DNA of 39,809 bases from positions 1 through 39,809 of the forward strand of contig JBCBXA010000021.1 of NCBI GenBank assembly GCA_039816825.1, read 5' to 3'. The notes below the pieces were generated by a model, which was given only the letters and a program-made list of their open reading frames with translations, made no database searches and was not told where the DNA came from. The first letter of the stretch is position 1, and each line of letters begins with the position of its first letter. This document shows, one piece after another, positions 16,287 through 24,687 of the stretch. The DNA comes from JBCBXA01 sp039816825 (GTDB taxonomy: Bacteria > Pseudomonadota > Alphaproteobacteria > Rhizobiales > Rhizobiaceae). Position numbers and translations under genes: made by a program.

Positions 16287-17198
16287 TCATGCGGACTTCT
16301 TGATAAAAGTGCCGGAGTTGAGCTCCCGCATCGCCTGCATCAGCTCGGCCTGCGTGTTCATGACGATGGGCCCGTGCCAGGCCACTGGCTCCTGGATCGG
16401 CGTGCCGGAGACCAGCAGGAACCGGATGCCTTCGTCGCCCGCCTGAACCGTCACCTCATCGCCCGTGCCGAACAGCACCAGCGTGCGGTTGCCCGTATTG
16501 TCGCGCAGCAAGATCTCCTCGCCACCGGCTTCTTTCTCCAGCAGCACGCCGCGCGGGTTGGACGCATCGCGGAACGTGCCGGAGCCTTGGAAGATGTAGG
16601 CAAACGCCTTCTGATACGTGTCCACAGGCAATGTCTTCTTCACACCCGCAGGCACGAACACATCGAGATAGCGCGGATCGGCGGCGATGCCGTCCACGGG
16701 CCCGCGCTTGCCCCAGAACTCGCCGGAAACGACTTTTACGATCGTTCCATCATCGTCCTGGATCACCGGAATGTCCTTGGACGCAATGTCCTGATAGCGC
16801 GGTTCAGTCATCTTCTTGTCGCGGGGCAGGTTAGCCCAAAGCTGGAAGCCGTGCATCTGGCCCTTATCGTTGCCACGCGGCATTTCCTGGTGGAGAATAC
16901 CTGAACCAGCCGTCATCCACTGCACATCGCCAGCCTCCATGGTGCCCACATTGCCCAGGCTGTCGCCATGGTCCACCGAGCCCTCCAGCACATAGGTGAT
17001 GGTCTCGATGCCCCGGTGCGGGTGCCAGGGAAAGCCCTTCTCATAATCCTCAGGCCGCTCGTTGCGGAAGTCGTCCATCATCAGAAACGGATCGGTCTCC
17101 GACGGATCACCAAAGCCGAACACGCGGTGCAACTTTACCCCCGCGCCTTCCATGGCGGGGGTGGCATGTTTGACAGAAGAAACAGGGCGCACAGACAT
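16287..17198 (-). CDS. pirin-family bicupin protein
   Basis: This 303-residue cytoplasmic protein has two cupin folds. The N-terminal cupin keeps all four pirin metal ligands: H59 and H61 (W-H-P-H-R-G), H103 and E105 (I-L-H-Q-E). The flanking F-D-P-F-L-x-x-D-like and E-x-I-T-Y-V-L-E-G-x-x-x-H segments are typical. Bacterial pirins such as YhhW can act as quercetin 2,3-dioxygenases, and others modulate metabolic enzymes; the physiological substrate here is unknown. The C-terminal pirin domain begins near residue 185. Length is normal. DUF2798 follows in the same direction. Confidence 0.95.
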   Translation of the reverse strand: MSVRPVSSVKHATPAMEGAGVKLHRVFGFGDPSETDPFLMMDDFRNERPEDYEKGFPWHPHRGIETITYVLEGSVDHGDSLGNVGTMEAGDVQWMTAGSGILHQEMPRGNDKGQMHGFQLWANLPRDKKMTEPRYQDIASKDIPVIQDDDGTIVKVVSGEFWGKRGPVDGIAADPRYLDVFVPAGVKKTLPVDTYQKAFAYIFQGSGTFRDASNPRGVLLEKEAGGEEILLRDNTGNRTLVLFGTGDEVTVQAGDEGIRFLLVSGTPIQEPVAWHGPIVMNTQAELMQAMRELNSGTFIKKSA

Positions 17199-17304
17199 GG
17201 CAGCCTCCTCTCATTGCGTTGCAAAGAAGATGGAGCGGCGCCCGCCTTTGCACAATGCGGAGGAATGGGAAGGAAGTTTTGCGTGGGGGAGAAGGGTCGT
17301 GGGG

Positions 17305-18879
17305 CTAGGCTCTTCCGCTCCGCCTAGCTTTGGCCACCGCTGCACGTCTTTGTCGGCGATTCATAGATGGCCGCGGCGCCAAAAACTCATCTAGATCAAC
17401 TATGATTTCATCGACTTCGGGATACTCTTGTACGCTAAAGGGGGTTTCTTCATAGTTCTGCAAGATGCCAAACGCTTCACACCTCGCCTTGATTTCAACT
17501 CGCGCTTCCTCGCTCCATTCGGATTGCTCGGCGTATATCAGGTCTTCCGAACTACCACGCCCTTGCTGCGGCGGTTCGACCATAATGCCTACAACGCGCT
17601 GCAAATACGCAAGCTTCTCGAGCAGGCCTTGTGCATAAGCCTCGGCTAAGCCGGCTCTAAATTGCCGATAACTGGCATAGCCGCCGTTCCCGTCAAAAAA
17701 CTCTGCGTCGTATTTGAGCGTACAAAGAAAGAATGCAGTCTCATGATCGGGTAAGCTAGGGGGTGTAATGATTGCGCGGAAAAAACGGCTCGTGTTAATC
17801 CCCCGCCGCATTGCTGCTTGCACCGCAAGTGAATGGGCTCTGCGCGTCGTTCGTGGAACAAGCGCCATGTAACGGACCGCAAGCTCATTCTGACTTAGTT
17901 CAAACGTATGGCCAGGAAGCGTAATTGCGGTGCCGGCCAGCATGTGATTGGTAAAATTTTCAATCAACCGGTCCCAGAGGTAGGAAACTTCGTCAGCCAG
18001 CTTTTTGGCACGATATTGAGGGTTCGTAAGCAGGCGTTTGAGCGGCTCTTCCGTAAGGACTATCGACGTTTGGGCGTGGTCTTCCAAAAAGGCGTGCTCG
18101 TTGGAAGAGTTCATGCAAGTGGCAAAACGTGCCACGAGCGCTTCCTCGCTTGAGGCTGTTGCCAACATGCCCGATCTAACAAACTCTGCCTTGCGAGACA
18201 GATAATCTGTAAAGTCGGTGATCGTATCTAATTCGTCCATAACGAATTGGAGGGCGGCTTCGTTGAAGACGTGGACAAAAGCACCTTCCGGATTAATATC
18301 GCCCACTGCGAATGGCTCGAAACCGGCTAGAGATGGCGACCAGTGCACATGCCCTTTGAGCCCAGGAGAAACCTTGAAGCTCTTTTCCCCATTTGGCCTA
18401 TGCGCCAAACAAGCTTCGATGGCTCCATTGGCAACCAATACATGGTGCACTTCCCGCTCTTCAATCCCTGGAAGAGCAATGGGAAAGTGCTGGGTGCAAG
18501 CCTTGTCGAGGAATATGCGGTCAGCGTAACCCGCAAGCCAGCGTTCTGCACCAGCCACCTGTTTGGCCGAGTCCCGGAGGGCGCGCTTTGCCCAGCGTGA
18601 CCAAGCTGTACCTAAATCTCCATTCGGCCAACTAATGGTTTTTTCACTGAAGATAAGAACGTGACGACCACAAACTACCAATAGGTCGCAAAGCTCTTTT
18701 CCATCTCCTCTACCGCCGAGCTTTTGATCTCGATAAGGTGTTGGATAAGACCATAGATTGAGGAACGACTTCTCTGCTAATGCCGCCAGAAACCGTTCCG
18801 CCTCGGTACCGCCCTCCGCGCGTAACACCGGAGGCCTTATCTGCTCTGGTCGCTCGTCAATTCCCGCTGGGCTTTTCAT
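17305..18879 (-). CDS. unrecognised 524-residue protein with a PD-(D/E)XK-like N-terminal region
   Basis: I cannot assign a named family. Residues 25-85 look like the core of a restriction-endonuclease fold: a helix with E26/E28, then a strand with C-D65-L-L-V-V, and a strand ending F-S78-E-K80. This fits D-x(n)-(E/S)-x-K with serine in place of the second acidic residue. The next segment is rich in Trp, Arg and Lys (W-S-R-W-A-K-R-A-L, then Q-V-x-G-A-E-R-W). The middle is mostly helical without transmembrane segments. The C-terminus is a basic tail (M-N-R-R-Q-R-R-A-A-V-A-K-A-R-R). The flanks are non-coding: 106 bp below and about 400 bp above. It lies in the block that separates mrcA from prfB and may be acquired. 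A defence or DNA-repair role is speculation. Confidence 0.7.
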   Translation of the reverse strand: MKSPAGIDERPEQIRPPVLRAEGGTEAERFLAALAEKSFLNLWSYPTPYRDQKLGGRGDGKELCDLLVVCGRHVLIFSEKTISWPNGDLGTAWSRWAKRALRDSAKQVAGAERWLAGYADRIFLDKACTQHFPIALPGIEEREVHHVLVANGAIEACLAHRPNGEKSFKVSPGLKGHVHWSPSLAGFEPFAVGDINPEGAFVHVFNEAALQFVMDELDTITDFTDYLSRKAEFVRSGMLATASSEEALVARFATCMNSSNEHAFLEDHAQTSIVLTEEPLKRLLTNPQYRAKKLADEVSYLWDRLIENFTNHMLAGTAITLPGHTFELSQNELAVRYMALVPRTTRRAHSLAVQAAMRRGINTSRFFRAIITPPSLPDHETAFFLCTLKYDAEFFDGNGGYASYRQFRAGLAEAYAQGLLEKLAYLQRVVGIMVEPPQQGRGSSEDLIYAEQSEWSEEARVEIKARCEAFGILQNYEETPFSVQEYPEVDEIIVDLDEFLAPRPSMNRRQRRAAVAKARRSGRA

Positions 18880-19276
18880 TTGAAACGATCACTTGCGAGG
18901 GTCAGTTTCGCGTGCATACGCACAAACTAGGCTAACGCTCGTCTTTCGCCCATGGTTACCTGCACGAAAAGCTTCCGACGAACGATTAAGTGCAACCGAC
19001 GTGAGCAAAACCTGTTTCTCGACAAGTTTAGTCTCGTTGGCCAAGCGGGGTAAAACTGGACTGACGTCTAGTTCACTATAACGTGTCTAAAAGCTCTTAA
19101 GCCGCGTCCGCCCGTCGCCATATTGGGAACAGATCGTCCATATCGGCCGTGATGCGCAGCGCGTCTGATTGATTTTCTGGCGCCCAGCAGGTGTTCATCT
19201 AATTCTGAATGGTGGCCCATTTGATGCCCGCGCCGATGAGTACCAGCTCCCAGCGCCTGCAGGGTGCCCAGCGCCA
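18880..19276. other. gene-poor stretch between the nuclease-like gene and the aldehyde dehydrogenase
   Basis: No gene of normal size is supported. A 33-codon minus-strand frame (19198 down to 19097) starts with ATG and ends A-D-A-A-stop, but it has no ribosome binding site or recognised homology. An imperfect inverted repeat, AACTGGAC (19054-19061) and GTCTAGTT (19066-19073), is followed in minus-strand RNA by a short U-rich run. It could terminate minus-strand transcription from the aldehyde dehydrogenase side. The promoter of the nuclease-like gene should lie within about 18885-19000. Confidence 0.5.
19054..19073 (-). terminator. possible weak minus-strand terminator
   Basis: The 8-bp stem with one G-U pair (AACTGGAC / GTCTAGTT) and a TGAC loop is followed by GTTTTA-type sequence on the minus strand. 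It lies about 200 bp past the aldehyde dehydrogenase stop and before the nuclease-like gene. The stem is weak, so the call is tentative. Confidence 0.3.
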
Positions 19277-20713
19277 TTACCCCAACCATCCCCCCACGGC
19301 TTTCACCTCCAGAAACTCCTCAATGCCCCAGTGGCCGCCCTCGCGGCCGTTGCCGGACTGTTTCATACCGCCGAAGGGGGAGCCGCTGCCTCGGCCCTGG
19401 CCGTTTAGGTCCACCATGCCTGAGCGCAGGGCGCGGGCCATGCGGCGGGCGCGATCAGGGTCGGCGGTTTGCACATAGTTGGTGAGGCCGTAATCGGTGT
19501 CGTTGGCGATGGCAACGGCTTCGTCCTCCGTGTCGAACGGCATCATGGAGAGGACGGGGCCGAACACCTCCTGGCGCATAATGTCCATATCATTGGTGCA
19601 GTCGGCGAACACGGTGGGGCGCACAAAGAGGCCCCGGTTCAGGCCCTCAGGGCGGCCCACGCCCCCGGCCACCAGCCGTGCGCCTTCATCGATGCCGCGC
19701 TGGATGAGATCCTGCACTTTGTCGTACTGCATCTGGGACACCAGCGGGCCGATGTGCCCGCCGCCTTCCGCCGCGCCGTTCACCCGCGTGGCCTCGGCAG
19801 CGCCCTTGGCCTCTTCCACGGCTTGGTCGTAGCGCGAGCGCTCCACAAGCATGCGCGTGGGGGCGTTGCAGGATTGGCCCGTATTGTTGAAACAGTGCTC
19901 TACGCCGCGCTTCACCGCGTCTGCATCGGCGTCGGCGAACACAAGGTTCGCGCCCTTGCCGCCGAGTTCGAGACTGACTCGCTTGATGGTGTCGGCGGCA
20001 GCCTTGGTGATGGCCGTGCCTGCCCGGGTGGAGCCTGTGAAGCTCACCATATCGACGTCCTTATGCGCCGAAAGCTGGCTGCCGACGCCCGGCCCATCGC
20101 CATTGACCATGTTGTAAACGCCCGCCGGAACTCCGGCCTCATGCATGATCTGCGAGAACAAAAGTGCGGAGAGGGGCGATTGCTCCGACGGTTTCAGCAC
20201 CATGGTACAGCCCGCCGCGAGCGCCGGGATCACCTTCAGCATGATCTGATTCATCGGCCAGTTCCACGGCGTGATGAGCGCGCACACGCCGATGGGCTCA
20301 CGGATGATGCGCGTGTCCTCCGCGCCGGGGCGGAGTGGGCCTTCGAACTCAAACTCTTTCAGCGCTTCGATGAACCCTTTGATGTGGTAGGGTCCAACGC
20401 CGGCCTGTTGGGATCGTGCCATATCAATGGGTGCCCCCATCTCGCGGCTCATGGCAGCGCCCATCTCCTTTGAGCGTGTGCGGTAGACCGTCATAATGCT
20501 GTCTAACAGATCCAGCCGCTCCGCCTTGCTTGAGAGCATCCATTTGGGAAATGCGGCCTTGGCTGCTGCTACTGCAGCGTCTGTATCCGCCTGACCTCCG
20601 AGCGAGATCGTTTCGATGGCCTCTTCGGTGGATGGGTCGATGACTGCGAAATCGGTGCCGTCCAGCGGGTCGGTCCAGGCTCCGTTGATGTAGAATTGGC
20701 GGGAATTGATCAT
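19277..20713 (-). CDS. NAD(P)-dependent aldehyde dehydrogenase family protein
   Basis: This 478-residue enzyme of the aldehyde dehydrogenase superfamily oxidises an aldehyde to a carboxylate with NAD(P). Key residues are all present: N151 in T-P-W-N-W-P, K174 in K-P-S-E, the F-T-G-S-T nucleotide-binding turn at 225-229, general base E249 in L-E-L-G-G-K, and catalytic C282 in G-Q-S-C-N-A-P-T-R. The substrate cannot be told. The open frame continues to 21292, but that extension is Ser-rich antisense of prfB. The ATG at 20711-20713 matches the family start (M-I-N-S-R-Q-F-Y-I-N-G). It is divergent from prfB, with about 200 bp between the starts. Confidence 0.95.
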   Translation of the reverse strand: MINSRQFYINGAWTDPLDGTDFAVIDPSTEEAIETISLGGQADTDAAVAAAKAAFPKWMLSSKAERLDLLDSIMTVYRTRSKEMGAAMSREMGAPIDMARSQQAGVGPYHIKGFIEALKEFEFEGPLRPGAEDTRIIREPIGVCALITPWNWPMNQIMLKVIPALAAGCTMVLKPSEQSPLSALLFSQIMHEAGVPAGVYNMVNGDGPGVGSQLSAHKDVDMVSFTGSTRAGTAITKAAADTIKRVSLELGGKGANLVFADADADAVKRGVEHCFNNTGQSCNAPTRMLVERSRYDQAVEEAKGAAEATRVNGAAEGGGHIGPLVSQMQYDKVQDLIQRGIDEGARLVAGGVGRPEGLNRGLFVRPTVFADCTNDMDIMRQEVFGPVLSMMPFDTEDEAVAIANDTDYGLTNYVQTADPDRARRMARALRSGMVDLNGQGRGSGSPFGGMKQSGNGREGGHWGIEEFLEVKAVGGWLG

Positions 20714-20920
20714 CTCGGGCTCCAAATCGTGGTCATGGCGGTCGTGTGCGCACCGCTGCCAGCGCCGGGCAAGATGCGTCCGGTGTCCGTCGATGTCCAT
20801 CCGTTTTCGGGGTGCTGCACCGCACTTCCGCACCAATCTCCTTTGACCTGCTGCAGGCCCCAAACTATGTTCGGACTGACGGGCCTGCTGGCCCAAAACG
20901 ACTCGCCCCACGGACACCCT

Positions 20921-22049
20921 ATGCGACCAGACATTTCGGCCAAGGCCGACGACATCAAGCAGGCCATAGGCCTGCTGAGGAGGCATCTTTGACTGGGATG
21001 TCTCGCTTAAACGCCTCGACGAACTGAACGCGCTCGCCGAAAGCGCGGACCTCTGGAATGATCCCGCCGAGGCCCAGAAGCTCATGCGCGAGCGCACCTC
21101 GCTGGAGAAGGCGGTCAAAACCATCAAACAGCTGCAGTCGGAGCTGGACGACAATCTCGACATGATCGAGCTTGGCGAAGCTGAGGACGACGAGGAAGTC
21201 GTGGCCGAAGCCGAAGGGGCCATCGAGGCGCTCCACGGCGAGATGGGCAAGCGCCAGGTCGATACGCTGCTGTCCGGAGAGGCGGATGGCAACGATACAT
21301 TCGTTGAGATTCATTCCGGGGCAGGCGGCACTGAGAGTCAGGACTGGGCCAATATGCTCACCCGCATGTACACCCGTTGGGCAGAACGCTCCGGCTACAA
21401 GGTCGAAGTCATGGAAATGCAGGACGGGGAAGAAGCCGGGATCAAGGCCGCCACCCTGCAGATCAAGGGCGATAACGCCTATGGCTGGCTCAAGACCGAG
21501 AGCGGTGTGCATCGGCTGGTGCGCATTTCGCCCTATGATTCCGCCGCGCGGCGCCATACGAGCTTCTCATCGGTTTGGGTCTACCCGGTGGTGGATGACT
21601 CCATCGACATTGAAGTGGCCGAAAGCGATTGCCGCATCGATACCTACCGTGCGTCGGGTGCTGGTGGCCAGCACGTGAACACAACCGACTCAGCGGTTCG
21701 CATCACGCACTTGCCGACGGGCATTGTGGTGCAGTGCCAGAGTGGGCGCAGCCAGCACAAGAACAAGGCCGAGGCATGGAACATGCTCCGCGCGCGGCTT
21801 TATGAGGATGAGCTCAAAAAGCGCGAAGAAGCCGCCAACGCCGATGCCGCTTCAAAAACCGAGATCGGCTGGGGCCACCAGATCCGCTCCTACGTTTTGC
21901 AGCCCTATCAGATGGTCAAAGACCTGCGAACCGGCGTGCAGAGCACCGATCCTTCCGACGTGTTGGACGGTGCCCTCGACCCGTTTATGGAAGCCGCCCT
22001 GGCGCACCGCGTTTTCGGTGGTGACGAGGTTGTCGACGACGTGGACTGA
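20921..22049 (+). CDS. prfB: peptide chain release factor 2, expressed through a +1 programmed frameshift
   Basis: The protein is 375 residues after frameshifting. Zero frame runs from ATG 20921 for 23 codons (ending L-L-R-R-H-L) to an in-frame TGA at 20990-20992. Reading then moves +1 at CTT-T-GAC and continues D-W-D-V-S-L-K-R to 22049. RF2 recognises UAA and UGA and triggers peptide release. The peptidyl-hydrolysis motif is G-A-G-G-Q-H-V-N-T-T-D-S-A-V, and an R-R-H-T-S-F-S-S-V block precedes the usual domain. Without the shift only a 23-residue peptide is made, so the gene should not be called broken. It is convergent with the class V aminotransferase. Confidence 0.97.
20978..20993 (+). promoter_or_regulatory. 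programmed +1 frameshift site of prfB
   Basis: An internal Shine-Dalgarno, AGGAGG (20978-20983), is followed after 3 nt by the slippery CTT-TGA-C (20987-20993). This is the classic RF2 autoregulatory element, with the same spacing as in E. coli. When RF2 is scarce, the ribosome pauses at UGA and slips +1 from CUU to UUU, producing full-length RF2. The SD here is a perfect anti-SD match, unlike the E. coli version as I recall it. Confidence 0.95.
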
Positions 22050-22055
22050 CGCAGG

Positions 22056-22074
22056 CGCCCGCCTTTAGCGGGCG
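22056..22074. terminator. bidirectional terminator between prfB and the class V aminotransferase
   Basis: A perfect 7-bp GC stem, CGCCCGC (22056-22062) and GCGGGCG (22068-22074), with a CTTTA loop lies between two convergent genes. GCAG and CTGC on the flanks can extend the stem past a small bulge. The loop contains the aminotransferase stop codon. The U-tract is short on both strands, so efficiency may be modest. Confidence 0.65.
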
Positions 22075-23219
22075 TTCTGCAGCGCCACTTGCTTCACAAC
22101 ACTTTCCAGACGTTCAACGGCGGCATCGACGTCCCGCAATTTGTCGAGGCCAAAGAGCCCGATACGGAAGGTCATGTGGTCCTCCGGCTCGCCGACTTGA
22201 AGTGGGACGCCGGCGGCAATCTGCATGCCTTGGGCCGCGAATTTTGAGCCGTTGTGAATGTTGGGGTCGTCGGTGTGACAGACCACGACGCCCGGGGCAC
22301 GAAAGCCCTCGGCGGCGATGCCCTTAAAGCCCGCCGCGCCCAGCACATTGCGCACACGACGACCGAGTTCCTGCTGCGCGGCCTTGGCTTTGTCGAACCC
22401 GAAGTCCCGAGTCTCGGCCATCGTGTCGCGGAATTGTTTCAGACCATCGGTGGGCATGGTGGCGTGGTACGCATGGCCACCGTTTTCATACGCCTGCATG
22501 ATTTGGTGCCACTTTTTGAGATCTATGGCGAAGCTCGTGCTGCTTGTCTCCTCCAGCGCCGCAACGGCCCGCTCGCCGAGCATCACCACGCCCGCGCAGG
22601 GCGTTGCGCTCCAGCCCTTTTGGGGCGCAGAGATAAGAACATCGACCCCCAAACCGGCCATATCGACCCAGATGCAGCCCGACGCGACGCAGTCGAGAAC
22701 AAACAGGCCGCCGACCGAGTGCACGGCCTTAGCAACTTCGGCTATATAGTCGTCCGGCAAAATAACGCCCGCGGATGTCTCCACATGAGGAGCGAAAACC
22801 ACATCCGGCTTGTCCAGTTGAATGGCGGCGACAACATCTTCAATTGGGGCCGGGCTGTACTGCGTCTTGCTGTCTTTAGTCGTTTGGCCCGCCATCATCA
22901 CGTCCACCGATGCAGGCATGTCGCCCGCTTCAAAGATCTGCGTCCAACGATAGCTGAACCAGCCATTGCGGATCACTTTGACTTTCTTGCCGGTGGCGAA
23001 CTGGCGCGCGACGGCTTCCATGCCGAAGGTGCCGCCTCCGGGCACCAACACACATGCGTCGGCATTGTAGACCGACCGCAGCATGGAAGAGATGTCGGTC
23101 ATCACTTCGCGAAACTGCATCGACATGTGGTTCAAAGAGCGGTCGGTGAAGACGACCGAATATTCCATCAAGCCATCAGGGTCGACGGTGCTCATCGGAT
23201 TGGGTGCATGCTGGTTCAT
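22065..23219 (-). CDS. class V (alanine-glyoxylate/serine-pyruvate type) aminotransferase
   Basis: This 384-residue PLP enzyme of fold type I carries the Schiff-base lysine K201 in S-A-P-Q-K-G-W, the PLP-nitrogen aspartate D176 in V-L-D-C-V-A-S, and the P-G-G-G-T-F-G-M-E phosphate-binding region at 60-68. It resembles the alanine--glyoxylate / serine--pyruvate group, but the amino donor cannot be fixed from sequence. The ATG at 23217-23219 has a GGGAG ribosome binding site partly inside a hairpin. It lies downstream of the M23 peptidase gene on the same strand with a 90-bp gap. Confidence 0.93.
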   Translation of the reverse strand: MNQHAPNPMSTVDPDGLMEYSVVFTDRSLNHMSMQFREVMTDISSMLRSVYNADACVLVPGGGTFGMEAVARQFATGKKVKVIRNGWFSYRWTQIFEAGDMPASVDVMMAGQTTKDSKTQYSPAPIEDVVAAIQLDKPDVVFAPHVETSAGVILPDDYIAEVAKAVHSVGGLFVLDCVASGCIWVDMAGLGVDVLISAPQKGWSATPCAGVVMLGERAVAALEETSSTSFAIDLKKWHQIMQAYENGGHAYHATMPTDGLKQFRDTMAETRDFGFDKAKAAQQELGRRVRNVLGAAGFKGIAAEGFRAPGVVVCHTDDPNIHNGSKFAAQGMQIAAGVPLQVGEPEDHMTFRIGLFGLDKLRDVDAAVERLESVVKQVALQNAR

Positions 23220-23220
23220 A

Positions 23221-23255
23221 AGGCTCTCCCGCGTTGATCACAGGAAATAGAGCCT
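23221..23255 (-). promoter_or_regulatory. hairpin overlapping the aminotransferase ribosome binding site
   Basis: AGGCTCT (23221-23227) and AGAGCCT (23249-23255) form a perfect 7-bp stem with a 21-nt loop in the minus-strand mRNA, immediately before the start codon. The GGGAG ribosome binding site overlaps the stem base, so folding could limit translation. No known riboswitch class is recognised. Confidence 0.4.
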
Positions 23256-23309
23256 CAACCGCGCGGTCAATGAGACAGAAAGGCAGGCCCATTGGTGCCA
23301 GATGGAGGA

Positions 23310-24605
23310 TTATGCTCCGAGTTTCCTGCCGGCCTTCAGAAAGCGTTCCGGATTGACTGCGCCGCGGGATGTCCGAACCTCATAGTGCAGATGAGGGCCG
23401 GTGGAGCGTCCTGTCGAGCCCACTTTGCCGAGGACTTGCTTGGCTTGCAGGTTTTGCCCAACCTTCACAGAGATGCGGCTTAGGTGAGCGTAGCGGGTGG
23501 TGTGGCCGCTGGGATGCTTCACTTCGACCATGCGTCCATAGCCGCCTTTGCGTCCGGCGAATGTCACCTTGCCAGCCCCCGTTGCGTAGACCGGCGTACC
23601 GGTCACAGCCTTGAAGTCAGTGCCCGAGTGCATGGCCATGCGACGCCGGAAAGGGTCCAACCGCATCCCATAGCGGGAGGAGATGGCGGCGCCTGGCACG
23701 GGGTTTGCCAATGGCACAAGGCTTACCTTGGCCATGGTCTCCGATAGCACGCGATAGCTGTCGTGCAGCAGTTGAACGTAGGCCGAAAAGGCGTTGGGAT
23801 CAGCGATGGGAATGTAGGGGCCGCCCATCGCGTCTTCTGGGTTTTCCAGAGACGGAACACTCAGGCCAAATCCGCTCAGCGCCTTGGCCAGCGAAGCATG
23901 CTTGCCATGCACCTGCGCGATCATGCCAGCGACGAGATCGAACTGCTCCGTCTGAATGGCAGCCAGGTTCTGCTCGAGCGGGTCAAGAATAGGCTCAAAG
24001 GCCTGCTTGGAGATGAGCGGCTGGCTGTTGAAGCCAGCCACATCCTCGTTTGCGGAGAAGGCCGAGGCGATGTTGGGCTGCCCACCAGCCGTGCTGGGTC
24101 TGATGGACCCAGTGGTCAGCGGTGATGTGCCGCTGTCATCGGGGCGCATGCGGGGAAGGGGCACAACTTGGGGAGCAGGGGGGGCGACACCAAAACGCTT
24201 CCCGCGGGCGGCTGCCTCAGCGATCATCTGCTGCTGGAAGTCGAGTGTTTGTTGCTGCTCGAGCAGGCGGTCGATCTTGGTTTCGACGATCTGCTGATCG
24301 TGCATGTGCCGAGAGGTCACGCGATCGAGCTGGGTGCGCAGCGATGCGATGCGCGCCTCATATTCGGTCTGCATCTTGGCCTGTCGGGCCAGGCTGGCGC
24401 CTATCAGATCATCGCGGAAAAGAAGGTAACCTGTTGCACCAAGATAGCCGATGGAAATGGCCGCAACGAGCCCTGCTAGGGCGGTGGCTATCCACGGCCG
24501 GATGTGAAAGCTGCGGACCTCGCCGTTGCTTTCGATGTGAACAGCATGCAGGGCTGCGCGCTTTCCGAAACTGTTTCGGCCATTTGGTGCATGCTGAGCA
24601 GGCAT
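23310..24605 (-). CDS. M23-family murein endopeptidase-like protein (LytM domain), membrane-anchored
   Basis: This 431-residue envelope protein has a basic cytoplasmic N-terminus, one transmembrane helix (about residues 41-65), a coiled coil (about 75-130) and a Pro/Ser-rich linker. The C-terminal M23 domain (about 310-420) carries the zinc and catalytic motifs M-H-S-G-T-D, R-Y-A-H-L and H-L-H-Y-E, so it looks catalytically competent. Such proteins either cut murein cross-links or activate amidases during division. The ATG at 24603-24605 has a GGAG ribosome binding site at 5-nt spacing; the upstream GTG at 24611 would overlap it, so I prefer the ATG. bcp lies upstream on the same strand. Confidence 0.93.
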   Translation of the reverse strand: MPAQHAPNGRNSFGKRAALHAVHIESNGEVRSFHIRPWIATALAGLVAAISIGYLGATGYLLFRDDLIGASLARQAKMQTEYEARIASLRTQLDRVTSRHMHDQQIVETKIDRLLEQQQTLDFQQQMIAEAAARGKRFGVAPPAPQVVPLPRMRPDDSGTSPLTTGSIRPSTAGGQPNIASAFSANEDVAGFNSQPLISKQAFEPILDPLEQNLAAIQTEQFDLVAGMIAQVHGKHASLAKALSGFGLSVPSLENPEDAMGGPYIPIADPNAFSAYVQLLHDSYRVLSETMAKVSLVPLANPVPGAAISSRYGMRLDPFRRRMAMHSGTDFKAVTGTPVYATGAGKVTFAGRKGGYGRMVEVKHPSGHTTRYAHLSRISVKVGQNLQAKQVLGKVGSTGRSTGPHLHYEVRTSRGAVNPERFLKAGRKLGA

Positions 24606-24687
24606 CTTCACTCCGCTGATAGGACGGAGAGAACGCTAGCCAAACATGGTTAATGACTGGTTTTGCCGGGATGCGAAACCTTGCCGG

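Noticed and set aside
20990..20992. in-frame TGA in prfB as a sign of a pseudogene or selenocysteine
   Set aside because: The AGGAGG-N3-CTT-TGA-C context is the standard RF2 programmed frameshift.
20714..21292. 193-residue N-terminal extension of the aldehyde dehydrogenase frame
   Set aside because: It is Ser-rich antisense of the prfB start region; family homology begins at the ATG at 20713.
22254..23237. 327-codon plus-strand open frame
   Set aside because: It is antisense to the class V aminotransferase, which has complete catalytic motifs; the plus frame has none.
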